A stretch of 64,000 nucleotides of DNA from Rhodopseudomonas palustris HaA2 (lineage in GTDB: Bacteria; Pseudomonadota; Alphaproteobacteria; Rhizobiales; Xanthobacteraceae). The translations under genes and the position numbers were made by a program. Shown in pieces: positions 11,041-19,159 of the stretch (the stretch's first letter is position 1; each line of letters opens with the position of its first letter). The stretch is taken from contig NC_007778.1 of NCBI RefSeq assembly GCF_000013365.1, positions 2,852,001 to 2,916,000 on the forward strand, in the 5' to 3' direction. A model generated the notes under the pieces. The model ran no database searches and was not told the origin of the DNA. It was given only the letters and a program-made list of their open reading frames with translations.

Positions 11041-12717
11041 CTACCGCAGGCTGATGATGAAATCGGTCCCCCGGCCGGTTTCGCCGCTCGCAGTGATGCC
11101 CTGATCGGAGACGATGAACGATGTTCCGGTGGTGATCGCGTCGGCGATCCGCGCCATGGCTTCGGCGGGAATTGTCAGGCGATCGAGCGCTGCGGCGGGG
11201 CCTTCTGTTTCCACCGATGCTTTCACAGGTGTCGGCAAGGTCTTCTTGGATCGGCGGGAATTGCCCGCATCATTGACCCGTTGCGGTGCCGGCAGCGACA
11301 CCACCGTCCAGCGAACGCCGTCATCCTTCGCCAGCTCGGCGGTAAACACATGCGTCCCCAGCGGCCGCTCGCCTGCCGCGATCACCACCGGAACGTCGAA
11401 CAACGGTGTCATGTTCTGACGGACGTAGAGCTTCTGGTCCTTGGCGCTGACGAACATCGCAATCTGGCCGCCGCCGCGCTTGGCTGCCGGCAATTCTGCC
11501 GCCGGCGGCGCAGCCGGATCGCCCGGGCGCGACTGATCCTTGCCCGGGGCGCTGCTCTGGCTGGCGGCATCCGGCTTGCCGTCGAGCTTGTCCGCGGACT
11601 CAACGGATGGCGCCTTCTCATTGGAAGAAGGCGCTTTTTCGGTCGCTTGGGGAGGGGATCCGGGAGCGATGACGACGGTGGCGGTGGTCGCGGGATCGAG
11701 GTCGTCCGGCCGGGCTTCGGTCGCTTCGGCGATGTCCTTGGCAACGGCGGCGGTGGGCTCGGCGGCCTCGTCCTTGGCGATCGAGTCGACTGTCGCTTCG
11801 GCGTGGGCGTCGGCCGGGCTCGTCGCGGGGGCTGGCTCTGCCGAGGCGTTTTCTCGCGCCGGCGAGTCGGACAGCACGAGCGCGGCGCCAGGGTCCGCCG
11901 CGCTGGCGTCGGCGGTCTGGACCGGCGGGCGGGGGGCGTCGCCCAGGATGCCGGCACGCAGTTCCGGATGCAGTCCGGCGGCGGGGGCGGCGGCCGGTTC
12001 GGCCGTCGCGGCCTTGTCGGATTTCGGCGCCGTGCCCGGCTTCTGCGGATCGGAGGCCATCGGCGCGTCCGCCGGCGCGGGCCGTTTGGCTGTCAGCAAT
12101 GGGTGGGTGAAGTGGGTCGGCGTGATGTCGCCGGGCGTGACGATCACGCGGGCCCCCATCCGGGTCCAGCCCCACATCTTCGTCGCAAACGATGTCGGCA
12201 TCCGGATGCAGCCATGCGAAGCCGGGTAGCCCGGCACCACGCCGGCATGGAGCGCGATGCCCGACCATGTCAGGCGCTGCATGTAGGGCATCGGCGCGCC
12301 GCTGTAGATGTTGGAGCGGTGCCATTTGTTTTTCTGGATGACGCTGAACACGCCCATCGGCGTGGCGTGGCCGCGCATCCCGGTGGAGATCGGCGCCTCG
12401 GCGAAGAAGCCGTTGGCGTCGTAGACGCGCATCTTTTGCTGCTCGATCGACACCGCGATCACCAGCGGCCCCTGCGGCTTGGCGGTCGGCTTCTCGATCA
12501 GCTTCTGCTGCCGCGTATCGAGATGCGGCTGCTTCCGTTGATACCGCTTGGGCGCCGGCTGCGCCGGGATGTAGACCGCGTCGTCGTTCTCGGGCCACCA
12601 CCAGTTCGCGGCATGAGCCTCGGAGGACAGTGCGAAGACGCCCGCCGCCGTCAGAATCCCGGCGCGCCATGCGGCTTTGAAAATCGGTCCGGTTCGCGGA
12701 GCGCTTGCGCGCGGCAT
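11041..12717 (-). CDS. L,D-transpeptidase (YkuD domain) with long low-complexity linker
   Basis: Periplasmic enzyme that would make 3-3 peptidoglycan crosslinks or attach proteins to peptidoglycan. The 558-residue product has an N-terminal signal (GILTAAGVFALSSEAHAA), then a YkuD domain from about residue 85 to 200 with the catalytic SHGCIRMP motif. Residues about 225-420 are an Ala/Pro/Glu-rich linker with almost no order-promoting residues. A C-terminal domain of about 130 residues (IAMFVSAKDQKLYVRQN onward) looks like a second, degenerate YkuD-related domain lacking the His/Cys motif. Start at 12717 chosen because it immediately precedes the signal peptide; the open frame extends further upstream without similarity. 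Divergent from creA. Confidence 0.85.
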   Translation of the reverse strand: MPRASAPRTGPIFKAAWRAGILTAAGVFALSSEAHAANWWWPENDDAVYIPAQPAPKRYQRKQPHLDTRQQKLIEKPTAKPQGPLVIAVSIEQQKMRVYDANGFFAEAPISTGMRGHATPMGVFSVIQKNKWHRSNIYSGAPMPYMQRLTWSGIALHAGVVPGYPASHGCIRMPTSFATKMWGWTRMGARVIVTPGDITPTHFTHPLLTAKRPAPADAPMASDPQKPGTAPKSDKAATAEPAAAPAAGLHPELRAGILGDAPRPPVQTADASAADPGAALVLSDSPARENASAEPAPATSPADAHAEATVDSIAKDEAAEPTAAVAKDIAEATEARPDDLDPATTATVVIAPGSPPQATEKAPSSNEKAPSVESADKLDGKPDAASQSSAPGKDQSRPGDPAAPPAAELPAAKRGGGQIAMFVSAKDQKLYVRQNMTPLFDVPVVIAAGERPLGTHVFTAELAKDDGVRWTVVSLPAPQRVNDAGNSRRSKKTLPTPVKASVETEGPAAALDRLTIPAEAMARIADAITTGTSFIVSDQGITASGETGRGTDFIISLR

Positions 12718-12949
12718 CGTCGGTTGTTCCAGGCGCACGCGGTGGTCCTCGAATCTTTTGATTGATCTCAGATGAGTGTCGCAACCGCGAAACTCGTTCA
12801 CCCGCATTGGAGCGGAATCTCCGCACAATCGATTCAAAGCCTAACAAAAAAGCTTCACAGGAGGTTAAACGAGAGTCGTAGGGCGCCAGCATCTTTCACA
12901 ACTGTGTCTCGCCCCCCACATGGCTGGCAGCCTGCTTACGGAGATTCCG

Positions 12950-13498
12950 ATGAGACTTCGCCACTCCACGTCGTTCCTGACCCGTCTGACCTGCGCGGCC
13001 CTGGCCGCGCTGGCCGTGACCATTTCGGCCACCGCGCCGGTCAGCGCCGCGCAAGATCCCGATCTGATCTTCCGCCGCTCGACGGTGTTCAAGCTGCTCA
13101 GCCCCAACGACAAGCTGGCGACCTACGGCATCGACGACCCGGAGATCCAGGGCGTCGCCTGTCACTTCACCGTGCCGGAGCGCGGCGGTTTCAAGGGCTG
13201 GCTCGGCCTCGCCGACGAAGTTTCCGACATCTCGCTGGCGTGTAGGCAAATCGGCCCGATCCGATTCAAGGAGAAGCTCGACCAGGGCGACGACATGTTC
13301 AGCCGGCGGCGCTCAATGTTCTTCAAGAAGATGCAGATCGTTCGCGGCTGCGACACCAAGCGCAACGTGCTGGTGTACATGGTCTACTCGGACCGGCTGA
13401 TCGAGGGCTCGCCGAAGAACTCGACCTCGTCGGTGCCGATCATGCCGTGGGGCGCCGCGGATCCCGACGTTCAGAAGTGCGGCGACTTCTTCAAGTAA
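12950..13498 (+). CDS. creA: CreA family secreted protein
   Basis: 182-residue protein of the CreA family, a conserved proteobacterial periplasmic protein of unknown biochemical function. Residues 1-32 form a signal peptide (cleavage near APVSAAQD). The mature part carries the family blocks FRRSTVFKLLSPNDKLATYG, EIQGVACHFT and SDISLACRQIGPI, with paired cysteines expected to form disulfides. Start at 12950 is supported by ACGGAGA six bases upstream; an in-frame ATG at 12920 lacks a site. Divergent from the L,D-transpeptidase gene, with a 232-base spacer between the two starts. Confidence 0.9.
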   Translation: MRLRHSTSFLTRLTCAALAALAVTISATAPVSAAQDPDLIFRRSTVFKLLSPNDKLATYGIDDPEIQGVACHFTVPERGGFKGWLGLADEVSDISLACRQIGPIRFKEKLDQGDDMFSRRRSMFFKKMQIVRGCDTKRNVLVYMVYSDRLIEGSPKNSTSSVPIMPWGAADPDVQKCGDFFK

Positions 13499-13595
13499 TC
13501 GGTTGGTTCTTCAAGTCATCGCAGTCATTCACGGGCGGAGCGGCAGATGCTGTCGGTCCGCCCGGTCGGATGGGTGCAGAGGGCCCGCGGGTGGG

Positions 13596-13835
13596 CTATC
13601 GGGTCTGCGTCGGTCGCGGGCGGTTCGTCGCCGGACGCGGGTCGCGATAGCCGACCAGCCGCACCAGTCCCTGCGGGATCGACTGCGTCGCCGGGTGACC
13701 GAACAGGTTCTGCAAGGCCATTTCGCCGGCCGATGATCCGGCGCTCCGGATCCCGGGGACGGCCGCGGCGAGACGACCGGCCGCGGGCTGCTCGTCGGCC
13801 GAAATCACATTCGGTATGCGCGCATTGTTTTTCAT
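13596..13835 (-). CDS. Small hypothetical protein
   Basis: A 79-residue frame without recognised domain, judged real mainly because its ATG at 13835 is preceded by an excellent ribosome binding site, GGAGGAG, six bases upstream. The product is polar, rich in Ala, Pro and Arg, with no membrane segment or signal peptide. It faces creA tail to tail across about 97 bases. No function can be proposed. It could instead be a chance frame in GC-rich DNA; conservation in sister genomes would decide. Confidence 0.5.
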   Translation of the reverse strand: MKNNARIPNVISADEQPAAGRLAAAVPGIRSAGSSAGEMALQNLFGHPATQSIPQGLVRLVGYRDPRPATNRPRPTQTR

Positions 13836-14256
13836 TTGCGCTCCTCCACTAACTCTATGAAACGCGCAGCGCCCGGAATTGTTGCGTTCCGCCGACGGGC
13901 GTCGATGCGTTGATGTTCGGGGTCAGTCGCCTCGACCCGCGCATGCGCGTGAGGGTCGTCGGCCGGGCAGTCGTCGTGTGGTCGGCACAATGAGTGCTTC
14001 GACACGCTGTCAGCGCTTCTGTAACGTCCGGCGCTGTTCGTACCAAGTGCCCGATGAAAACAAGTTTAATACAATCTGCACGTCGGACAAGCCGCCGCCG
14101 GCGCCAACCGTTGCGGCATCGAGACGCTCGCCTAGCGCGCTACGCACTAATCGCTGCGTATGACAATTTGATGTCGGCGGCCGGCTTTGCGGCTGAACAG
14201 GCCGGGACGGCACACCGCGGCGGGAACTCGCGGCCGAGCCAACATCCGCCCGCTAT

Positions 14257-14303
14257 GTTTCGTCGCATCGCCCGCGACGAAACAATTCGGCCGGCGACGA
14301 AAC
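14257..14303. promoter_or_regulatory. Inverted repeat GTTTCGTCGC-N7-GCGACGAAAC plus a third copy
   Basis: A perfect 10-bp inverted repeat (arms 14257-14266 and 14274-14283) is followed by a third, direct copy of GCGACGAAAC at 14294-14303. It lies about 100-150 bases upstream of the small secreted protein gene at 14404 within a 568-base stretch (13836-14403) that otherwise shows no coding signal. Three copies of one 10-mer in 47 bases look like a regulator binding site or a hairpin in a leader. No known regulator motif is recognised. Confidence 0.4.
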
Positions 14304-14403
14304 CATTTTATGTGCCAACGCAGACGTCCGGAAACCGCGTTTGGTTATCAAGCTGCCAACAGATGGCGCCGATTGCCGCCGACGTCCGGTCCGGAGAATT
14401 TCC

Positions 14404-14589
14404 ATGCGAACCCTGAGCCTGATCCTTGTTTTTGCCTTCGTGGTGGCCGGACCGTCGGTCGCGGGCTCTTCGGAAGGTGGCGTGCCGGGCGTCGGGGCGT
14501 TCGCCTATATCGGTTGCTGCGACGGTTCGACCGCTGCCGGCTCACCGGGGGCGCCAGCGGCGGCGCCCATGCGCGTTGCGGCCAAGTGA
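14404..14589 (+). CDS. Small secreted protein
   Basis: 61-residue product. Residues 1-21 are a clear signal peptide (MRTLSLILVFAFVVAGPSVAG), leaving a mature peptide of about 40 residues rich in Gly, Ala and Pro with a CC pair (YIGCCDGS). Start at 14404 is set by GGAGAA located six bases upstream and by the signal peptide. No family recognised. It precedes another secreted-protein gene by 13 bases, so the two are probably co-transcribed. Confidence 0.6.
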   Translation: MRTLSLILVFAFVVAGPSVAGSSEGGVPGVGAFAYIGCCDGSTAAGSPGAPAAAPMRVAAK

Positions 14590-14602
14590 GATCGCCGGCG
14601 TG

Positions 14603-14995
14603 ATGGATATTCGTACCGGCCGGTTGCCGCTGGTCTGCGGCATCGCCGCCGTCGTGCTCGGCGCCTCACTGCTGGCAGGCACCGGCGCGAAAGCGCAGGC
14701 CCGCTCGCTGTTGAATGCGCAGGATCCCCGGGTCGATTTCATTCGGCAATGCACCGCTCATATGGCCGGACGCTGGACGCATCCCGCCGCGGTCTGCGGC
14801 TGTCTGCACGATCACGCGGCCGCGGCGGTGCCGGACAGCGATCTGCGCGAGGCGTTGCTGCGCGGCATGCGCGAAAGCGGCGTGCCGACGATCCAGAGCG
14901 AATGGGTGCCGCCGGCCAAGCAGTCGCAGATCAGCGCGACCTTCACGCTGATCGCGAAGCCGGCGCTGCAATGCATGTTCGATCCGGCCGATTAG
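14603..14995 (+). CDS. Secreted hypothetical protein
   Basis: 130-residue protein with an N-terminal signal peptide (about residues 1-33, LVCGIAAVVLGASLLAGTGAKAQA). The mature part contains CTAH, CGCLHDH and a C-terminal CMFD, giving four cysteines that could form two disulfides or bind metal. Start at the ATG at 14603; the in-frame open reading frame extends further left, but those residues are Arg/Pro-rich antisense-like sequence. Follows the 61-residue secreted protein closely, suggesting a two-gene unit. No domain family is recognised. Confidence 0.7.
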   Translation: MDIRTGRLPLVCGIAAVVLGASLLAGTGAKAQARSLLNAQDPRVDFIRQCTAHMAGRWTHPAAVCGCLHDHAAAAVPDSDLREALLRGMRESGVPTIQSEWVPPAKQSQISATFTLIAKPALQCMFDPAD

Positions 14996-15037
14996 CCGGC
15001 GATCGCTGCGGCCGAATCCTGCGAGCCCGCAAAAGCT

Positions 15038-15301
15038 CTAGCGCCGCTGAAACCGCTGCACGCATTTGCGCGTCCGGGTCACGCCCGACGTCGTCAGCGT
15101 GGCGCCCGTGACCTCCTTGATCTGCCCGTTCGGGCACGATCCGTCATCGACCTGAATCTTCTGGCCGAGCCGCAAATCGATGATGTCTCGCTCATGCGAC
15201 ACCTGCTGCTGCGCGGCTGCGGGGCTCGCCGGCATCAGGAGCGCGGCGGCGCCCAGCATCATGGCGAAACAGAACGGGCGGACTTCGCAAACGTCGGACA
15301 T
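15038..15301 (-). CDS. Small secreted protein (DUF6719-like)
   Basis: 87-residue protein with a signal peptide (cleavage near PASPAAAQQQ) and a short mature domain containing DLRLGQKIQVDDGSCPNGQI and a C-terminal RKCVQRF, the pattern seen in a family of small periplasmic proteins in Bradyrhizobium relatives with two conserved cysteines. ATG at 15301 has GAGGAGA upstream. It is convergent with the preceding secreted-protein gene and divergent from the M20 deacylase. Function unknown. Confidence 0.7.
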   Translation of the reverse strand: MSDVCEVRPFCFAMMLGAAALLMPASPAAAQQQVSHERDIIDLRLGQKIQVDDGSCPNGQIKEVTGATLTTSGVTRTRKCVQRFQRR

Positions 15302-15431
15302 CGGCTCTCCTCATGCGTCGAGCGCAACGATGGCTTGATTCGAACGCCCGGCCAAACTGTCTGCAAATTCCGGCGATCTGTGGTTTGATCGCGGCCGCCG
15401 GAGCAATCAACAACAATGGAGCAGCCGCCGC

Positions 15432-16712
15432 ATGAGCGTGTCCGACCTTCACCGCAGAATTCTCGATGCTGTCGATGCCGGCTTCGACGCACAACTGGCC
15501 ACCACGCGCGATTTCGTCGCGATCCCGAGCACGCGGGGTGCCGAGGGTCCCTGCCAGGACATGATCGCCGATCTGTTGCGGCAACGCGGCTACGAGGTCG
15601 ACGACTGGCATATCGAGGTCGACGACCTCAAGGACCTGCGCGGCTTCGGTCCGATCGAGCATGATTTCTCCAAAGCGCGCACCGTGGTCGGCACCCATCG
15701 CCCTGCGAACAATCAGGGCCGCTCGCTGATCCTGCAGGGGCATTGCGACGTCGTGCCGGCCGGGCCGCTGGAGATGTGGGCGACGCCGCCGTTCTCGCCG
15801 GTGGTCAAGGACGGCCGGATGTACGGCCGCGGCGCCTGCGACATGAAGTCGGGCACGATCGGCGCGCTGTATGCGCTCGACGCAATCAAGGCCGCGGGGC
15901 TGACGCCGACCGGGCGGATTCACTTCCAGTCGGTGATCGAGGAGGAGAGCACCGGCGTCGGCGCGTTGTCGACGCTGCAGCGGGGCTACCGCGCCGATTG
16001 CTGCTTCATTCCCGAGCCGACCGATGGAAAGATGGTGCGTTCGCAGGTCGGCGTGATCTGGTTTCGCCTGAAGGTGCGTGGTTTTCCCGTGCACGTGTTC
16101 GAAGCCGGCTCCGGCTCCAACGCCATCACCGCGGCCTATCATCTGATCCACGCGCTCGAGAAGCTCGAGGAGGATTGGAACAAGCGCGCCGTGAGCGATC
16201 CTCACTTCAAAAGCGTCGTGCATCCGATCAACTTCAACCCCGGCATCATCAAGGGCGGCGACTGGGCGTCCAGCGTGCCGGCCTGGTGCGACGTCGACTG
16301 CCGCATCGCGGTTCTTCCGGGCTGGTCGGTCGCCGATCATCAGGCCGAGATCCTCGCCTGCGTCGCGGCGGCGGCGCGCGATCATCGCTTCCTGTCGAAC
16401 AATCCGCCGCAGGTGGAGTGGTCGGGCTTTCTGTCGGAGGGCTACGAGCTCACCAACTCCGCAGAGCCGGAGGCCGCGTTCGGCAAGGCTTACGACGCGG
16501 TCTATGGCGGCGCGACGCCGGATCTGGTGTTCACGGCGCTGACCGATACGCGGTTCTACGGGCTGAACTACGACATTCCGAGCCTGTGCTTCGGCGCCAG
16601 CGGCGCGGCGATGCACGGCTTCAACGAATATGTCGATCTGGAATCGCTACGCCAATCGACCAAGGCGACCGCCTTGTTCATCGCCGAATGGTGCGGGGTC
16701 GAGCCGGCCTAG
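15432..16712 (+). CDS. M20 family deacylase (ArgE/DapE-like)
   Basis: 426-residue zinc-dependent amidohydrolase of the M20 family, the group that includes acetylornithine deacetylase and succinyl-diaminopimelate desuccinylase. Metal-site motifs are visible: GHCDVVPAGP (about 102-111), GRGACDMKSG (about 134-143) and the catalytic EEE pair in VIEEESTGVG (about 177-186); a dimerisation domain follows from about 210 to 320. All expected metal ligands are present. The substrate is unknown; the length and the sequence FVAIPSTRGAEGPCQD suggest the ArgE/DapE-related deacylases that often sit outside biosynthetic operons. No arginine or lysine genes are adjacent, so a catabolic or amide-salvage role is possible. 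Confidence 0.88.
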   Translation: MSVSDLHRRILDAVDAGFDAQLATTRDFVAIPSTRGAEGPCQDMIADLLRQRGYEVDDWHIEVDDLKDLRGFGPIEHDFSKARTVVGTHRPANNQGRSLILQGHCDVVPAGPLEMWATPPFSPVVKDGRMYGRGACDMKSGTIGALYALDAIKAAGLTPTGRIHFQSVIEEESTGVGALSTLQRGYRADCCFIPEPTDGKMVRSQVGVIWFRLKVRGFPVHVFEAGSGSNAITAAYHLIHALEKLEEDWNKRAVSDPHFKSVVHPINFNPGIIKGGDWASSVPAWCDVDCRIAVLPGWSVADHQAEILACVAAAARDHRFLSNNPPQVEWSGFLSEGYELTNSAEPEAAFGKAYDAVYGGATPDLVFTALTDTRFYGLNYDIPSLCFGASGAAMHGFNEYVDLESLRQSTKATALFIAEWCGVEPA

Positions 16713-16832
16713 CGCCATGACCTGACAGGTTATTGCCTGCGGCGGGACGCCATGCATCCTGCCGCGGCAAGCTCAATGTGGACCAAAACAGAGCCCGCGC
16801 CGCCTTGGGGCGAGACTGCGGGCCGGGGAGGG

Positions 16833-17234
16833 ATGATGACGCCGCTCGACCTGATCAATTCGCGCCCGCTGCCGTTTGCGGCCTCGATGGGCATCGTCTT
16901 TGCCGAGGCCACACCGGACCGCGTGGTCGCAACCATGCTGGTGCGGCCGGATCTGTGCACGCTCGGCGATGCGATTCACGGCGGGGCGGTGATGGCGCTG
17001 GCGGATACGGTCGGCGCGGCGGCGACCTTCGTCAATCTGCCGGCTGACGCCAAGGGCACCACCACGTTGGAGAGCAAGACCAATTTCATCGCTGCGGCGA
17101 AGGCCGGAACCACCGTGCGCGCCACGGCGACGCCGGTGCACCGGGGCCGGCGGACTCAAGTCTGGCAGACCCGAATCGAGACCGAAGACGGGCGTCTCGT
17201 CGCCATGGTCACCCAAACGCAAATGGTCTTATAA
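16833..17234 (+). CDS. PaaI-type hotdog-fold thioesterase
   Basis: About 133 residues with the hotdog fold of the PaaI/YdiI acyl-CoA thioesterase group. The signature GDAIHGGAVMALADTVGA carries the HGG active-site loop and the following Asp. ATGs at 16833 and 16836 both follow GGGGAGGG; the second gives better spacing, so the start is uncertain by one residue. An earlier ATG at 16752 would add 27 residues without similarity. The substrate acyl-CoA cannot be predicted; no phenylacetate genes are nearby. Confidence 0.88.
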   Translation: MMTPLDLINSRPLPFAASMGIVFAEATPDRVVATMLVRPDLCTLGDAIHGGAVMALADTVGAAATFVNLPADAKGTTTLESKTNFIAAAKAGTTVRATATPVHRGRRTQVWQTRIETEDGRLVAMVTQTQMVL

Positions 17235-17411
17235 TACCTCTATAAGGGGATTTCCGGTTCCGTAGAAACCCGGGAGTGCGGTGCAACAACACCGCTTGGC
17301 TGCGTCACTTTGCGCTCGCTCAAGGTTTGTTAAGCGACTTGGATTTATACTGTTTTTTAAAGTTCGATGGCGTTGCAGCCAGTCGTATCCCTAGCTGCCC
17401 GCCATTTGATC

Positions 17412-17442
17412 TTGAAAATAATTGTGCGTCGCACAATATACT
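17412..17442 (+). promoter_or_regulatory. Sigma-70-like promoter with a 17-bp palindrome in the spacer
   Basis: TTGAAA at 17412-17417 and TATACT at 17437-17442 form a plausible promoter with a 19-base spacer. The spacer contains a perfect 17-bp palindrome at 17421-17437, ATTGTGCG-T-CGCACAAT. A repressor bound there would block RNA polymerase. It sits about 60 bases upstream of the GNAT gene at 17501, whose translation start has AAAGGAGAT. The regulator is not identifiable. Confidence 0.5.
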
Positions 17443-17500
17443 TTGGGTCTAGGGAATCGAACGCCTCCTTGAGGGTCGTCCCCAAAGGAGATGTGAATCT

Positions 17501-18121
17501 ATGTACGACGCACTCATCGCCTATCTCACTGGGTCCAAAGGGACGATCAGGTCGCTGATCAACCAGGAACTGCCGCTGCTGCGGGACCACCTGCTGCGGC
17601 TGGACGCCGAGAGCCGGCGTGATCGCTTCAACGGCTATGCCGACGAGGGATTCATCGACCGCTACGCCATGAAGTGCGGCGGCGACGGAACCATCATCAT
17701 CGCCTTTTTCGCCGAGGATGGAACCGTCCACGCGGCGGCCGAACTGCATCAGCCGGACCTGTCCACCGATTCGCTGCCCGAGATCGCGTTCAGCGTCGAG
17801 GGGCATCTCCGGCGCAAGGGGATCGGCAGCATCCTGTTCAAGCAATTGATGGAGGTGGCGCGGTCGCTCGGCTACGAGAATCTGCGTATCACTACCGGAT
17901 CGCAGAATCAGGCGATGCGCGCGCTGGCCAACAAGTTCGGCGCCCACCTGACCTTCCGGCAGGGCGAGTCGACCGGCACGATCGATCTCAAGCAGGAAGC
18001 CTCCGGTGCCAACCAACCGACGATCGAAATTCCGGCCGGCGCCGCCAGCGCGCTGATCGATTTCAATCAGGCGTGCTGGAATCTGTTTCTCAGAATGTCG
18101 GGCATCAACCGCGCCGCCTGA
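17501..18121 (+). CDS. GNAT family N-acetyltransferase
   Basis: 206-residue protein with a GNAT domain spanning about residues 25-150. The acetyl-CoA-binding motif A is clear, RRKGIGSILFKQLM (about 106-119), following strand IAFSVEGHL. A C-terminal extension of about 50 residues (ASGANQPTIEIPAGAAS onward) is not part of the core fold. ATG at 17501 has a strong AAAGGAGAT site about nine bases upstream. The gene has its own promoter with an embedded palindrome, suggesting dedicated regulation. The substrate amine is unknown. Confidence 0.85.
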   Translation: MYDALIAYLTGSKGTIRSLINQELPLLRDHLLRLDAESRRDRFNGYADEGFIDRYAMKCGGDGTIIIAFFAEDGTVHAAAELHQPDLSTDSLPEIAFSVEGHLRRKGIGSILFKQLMEVARSLGYENLRITTGSQNQAMRALANKFGAHLTFRQGESTGTIDLKQEASGANQPTIEIPAGAASALIDFNQACWNLFLRMSGINRAA

Positions 18122-18267
18122 GGCCGATTGATCATCGCGAACGCGGGATCGGTGAGCGACCCCGACATGCAAGCGCCGCGTGCTGATGCCCGCGGCGTTC
18201 TTCGTTGTGCGTCGTTGCTGAAAAGCAGAGCTCGCTGAAAGCAGAGGCTTCGGGCGTCGTCCGCCGT

Positions 18268-18564
18268 TCAGACGCGTTTGTCGTTGCCGATCACCCGGCG
18301 CGATACGCGCCGCTCGACGACGACCGAACGCTGGCTGCCTTGTTCGCCGGTGATCACCCGCGTCGTCCGTGCGGCGGCACGGCCGGCCTTGCGTACTTCG
18401 CTCTGCACCTGCTCGACCGGCAGACCCATCAGCGATGCGGCGATTTCGGCCTGCGATTCCAGATCGTCGGTGATACCCATGGCGGCAAAAATCGCTTCCT
18501 CCAGCGTCGGAGGATCCCGCCGCACGCGGCGCACGCCGTACTTCGTATTCCAGTCTTCGCTCAT
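18268..18564 (-). CDS. Conserved hypothetical protein (98 aa)
   Basis: Basic 98-residue protein without membrane segments. It starts MSEDWNTKYGVRRVRRDPPT, followed by a helical segment LEEAIFAAMGITDDLESQAEIAASLMGLP and a very basic C-terminus (RVITGEQGSQRSVVVERRVSRRV). The pattern is one I associate with a small conserved protein family in Bradyrhizobium relatives, function unknown. Start at 18564 is preferred; the frame is open further upstream but that part reads as non-coding. Confidence 0.65.
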   Translation of the reverse strand: MSEDWNTKYGVRRVRRDPPTLEEAIFAAMGITDDLESQAEIAASLMGLPVEQVQSEVRKAGRAAARTTRVITGEQGSQRSVVVERRVSRRVIGNDKRV

Positions 18565-18751
18565 CGACCGCCCCGAGGTTTGTTGGGGAATACCTAGTAG
18601 AGCCGATGCTGCAATGCAATATTGAATCGGCGGCGCGCGGCAGACCTTGGTCGATACCAACCGCAGGGCGATTGCGGCAGATCAATTCAATCAGCCGTTC
18701 ATGGCAGCCCTGCGTCGTCGTCCACGCCAGGGATGCGTCACGCCGTCGCCG

Positions 18752-18925
18752 CTACGTCCGAAAGATCGTGAAGCCGAGGATCAGCAGGACGATGAAGATC
18801 ACCGCGAAGATGTAGAACAGAATCCGGGCCAGGTCGGCGGACGCCGCCGAAATGCCGGTGAAGCCGAAGATGCCCGCGATCACCGAGATCACCAGAAAGA
18901 TCAGGGCCCATTTCAAGATCGTCAT
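18752..18925 (-). CDS. DUF1328 (YtjA-type) small membrane protein
   Basis: 57-residue protein. It begins [20 protein letters not shown], continues [20 protein letters not shown] and ends in a second hydrophobic helix [15 protein letters not shown]. This two-helix pattern with the central GFTGI(S/A)xxxAxxARILF block is the hallmark of the DUF1328/YtjA family, tiny inner-membrane proteins often induced by stress. ATG at 18925 has GAGGGACG upstream. It stands alone; 18565-18751 and 18926-19159 hold no other gene I can support. Function is unknown in the family. Confidence 0.88.
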   Translation of the reverse strand: MTILKWALIFLVISVIAGIFGFTGISAASADLARILFYIFAVIFIVLLILGFTIFRT

Positions 18926-19159
18926 TGCTGTCGTCCCTCGTCAAGCGTCCGGCTTGAACGAAGAGCGGCCGCCTTGGTTCCCGGTGGCCGGGTTGATGCT
19001 ATGGTCGGAGGACCGAACTGTTGGGGACGACGCGTTCTTTTGGTAATCCGGGATCGGGATTTGCCGGCGGCCGCAGCAAAGGCCATTTTCGCGGCGAGGA
19101 AGCGGCATTTGGGACGGCAGGGCTGTGGGCGCCGGACGGAGCCAGGGCGCAAAGGGATC

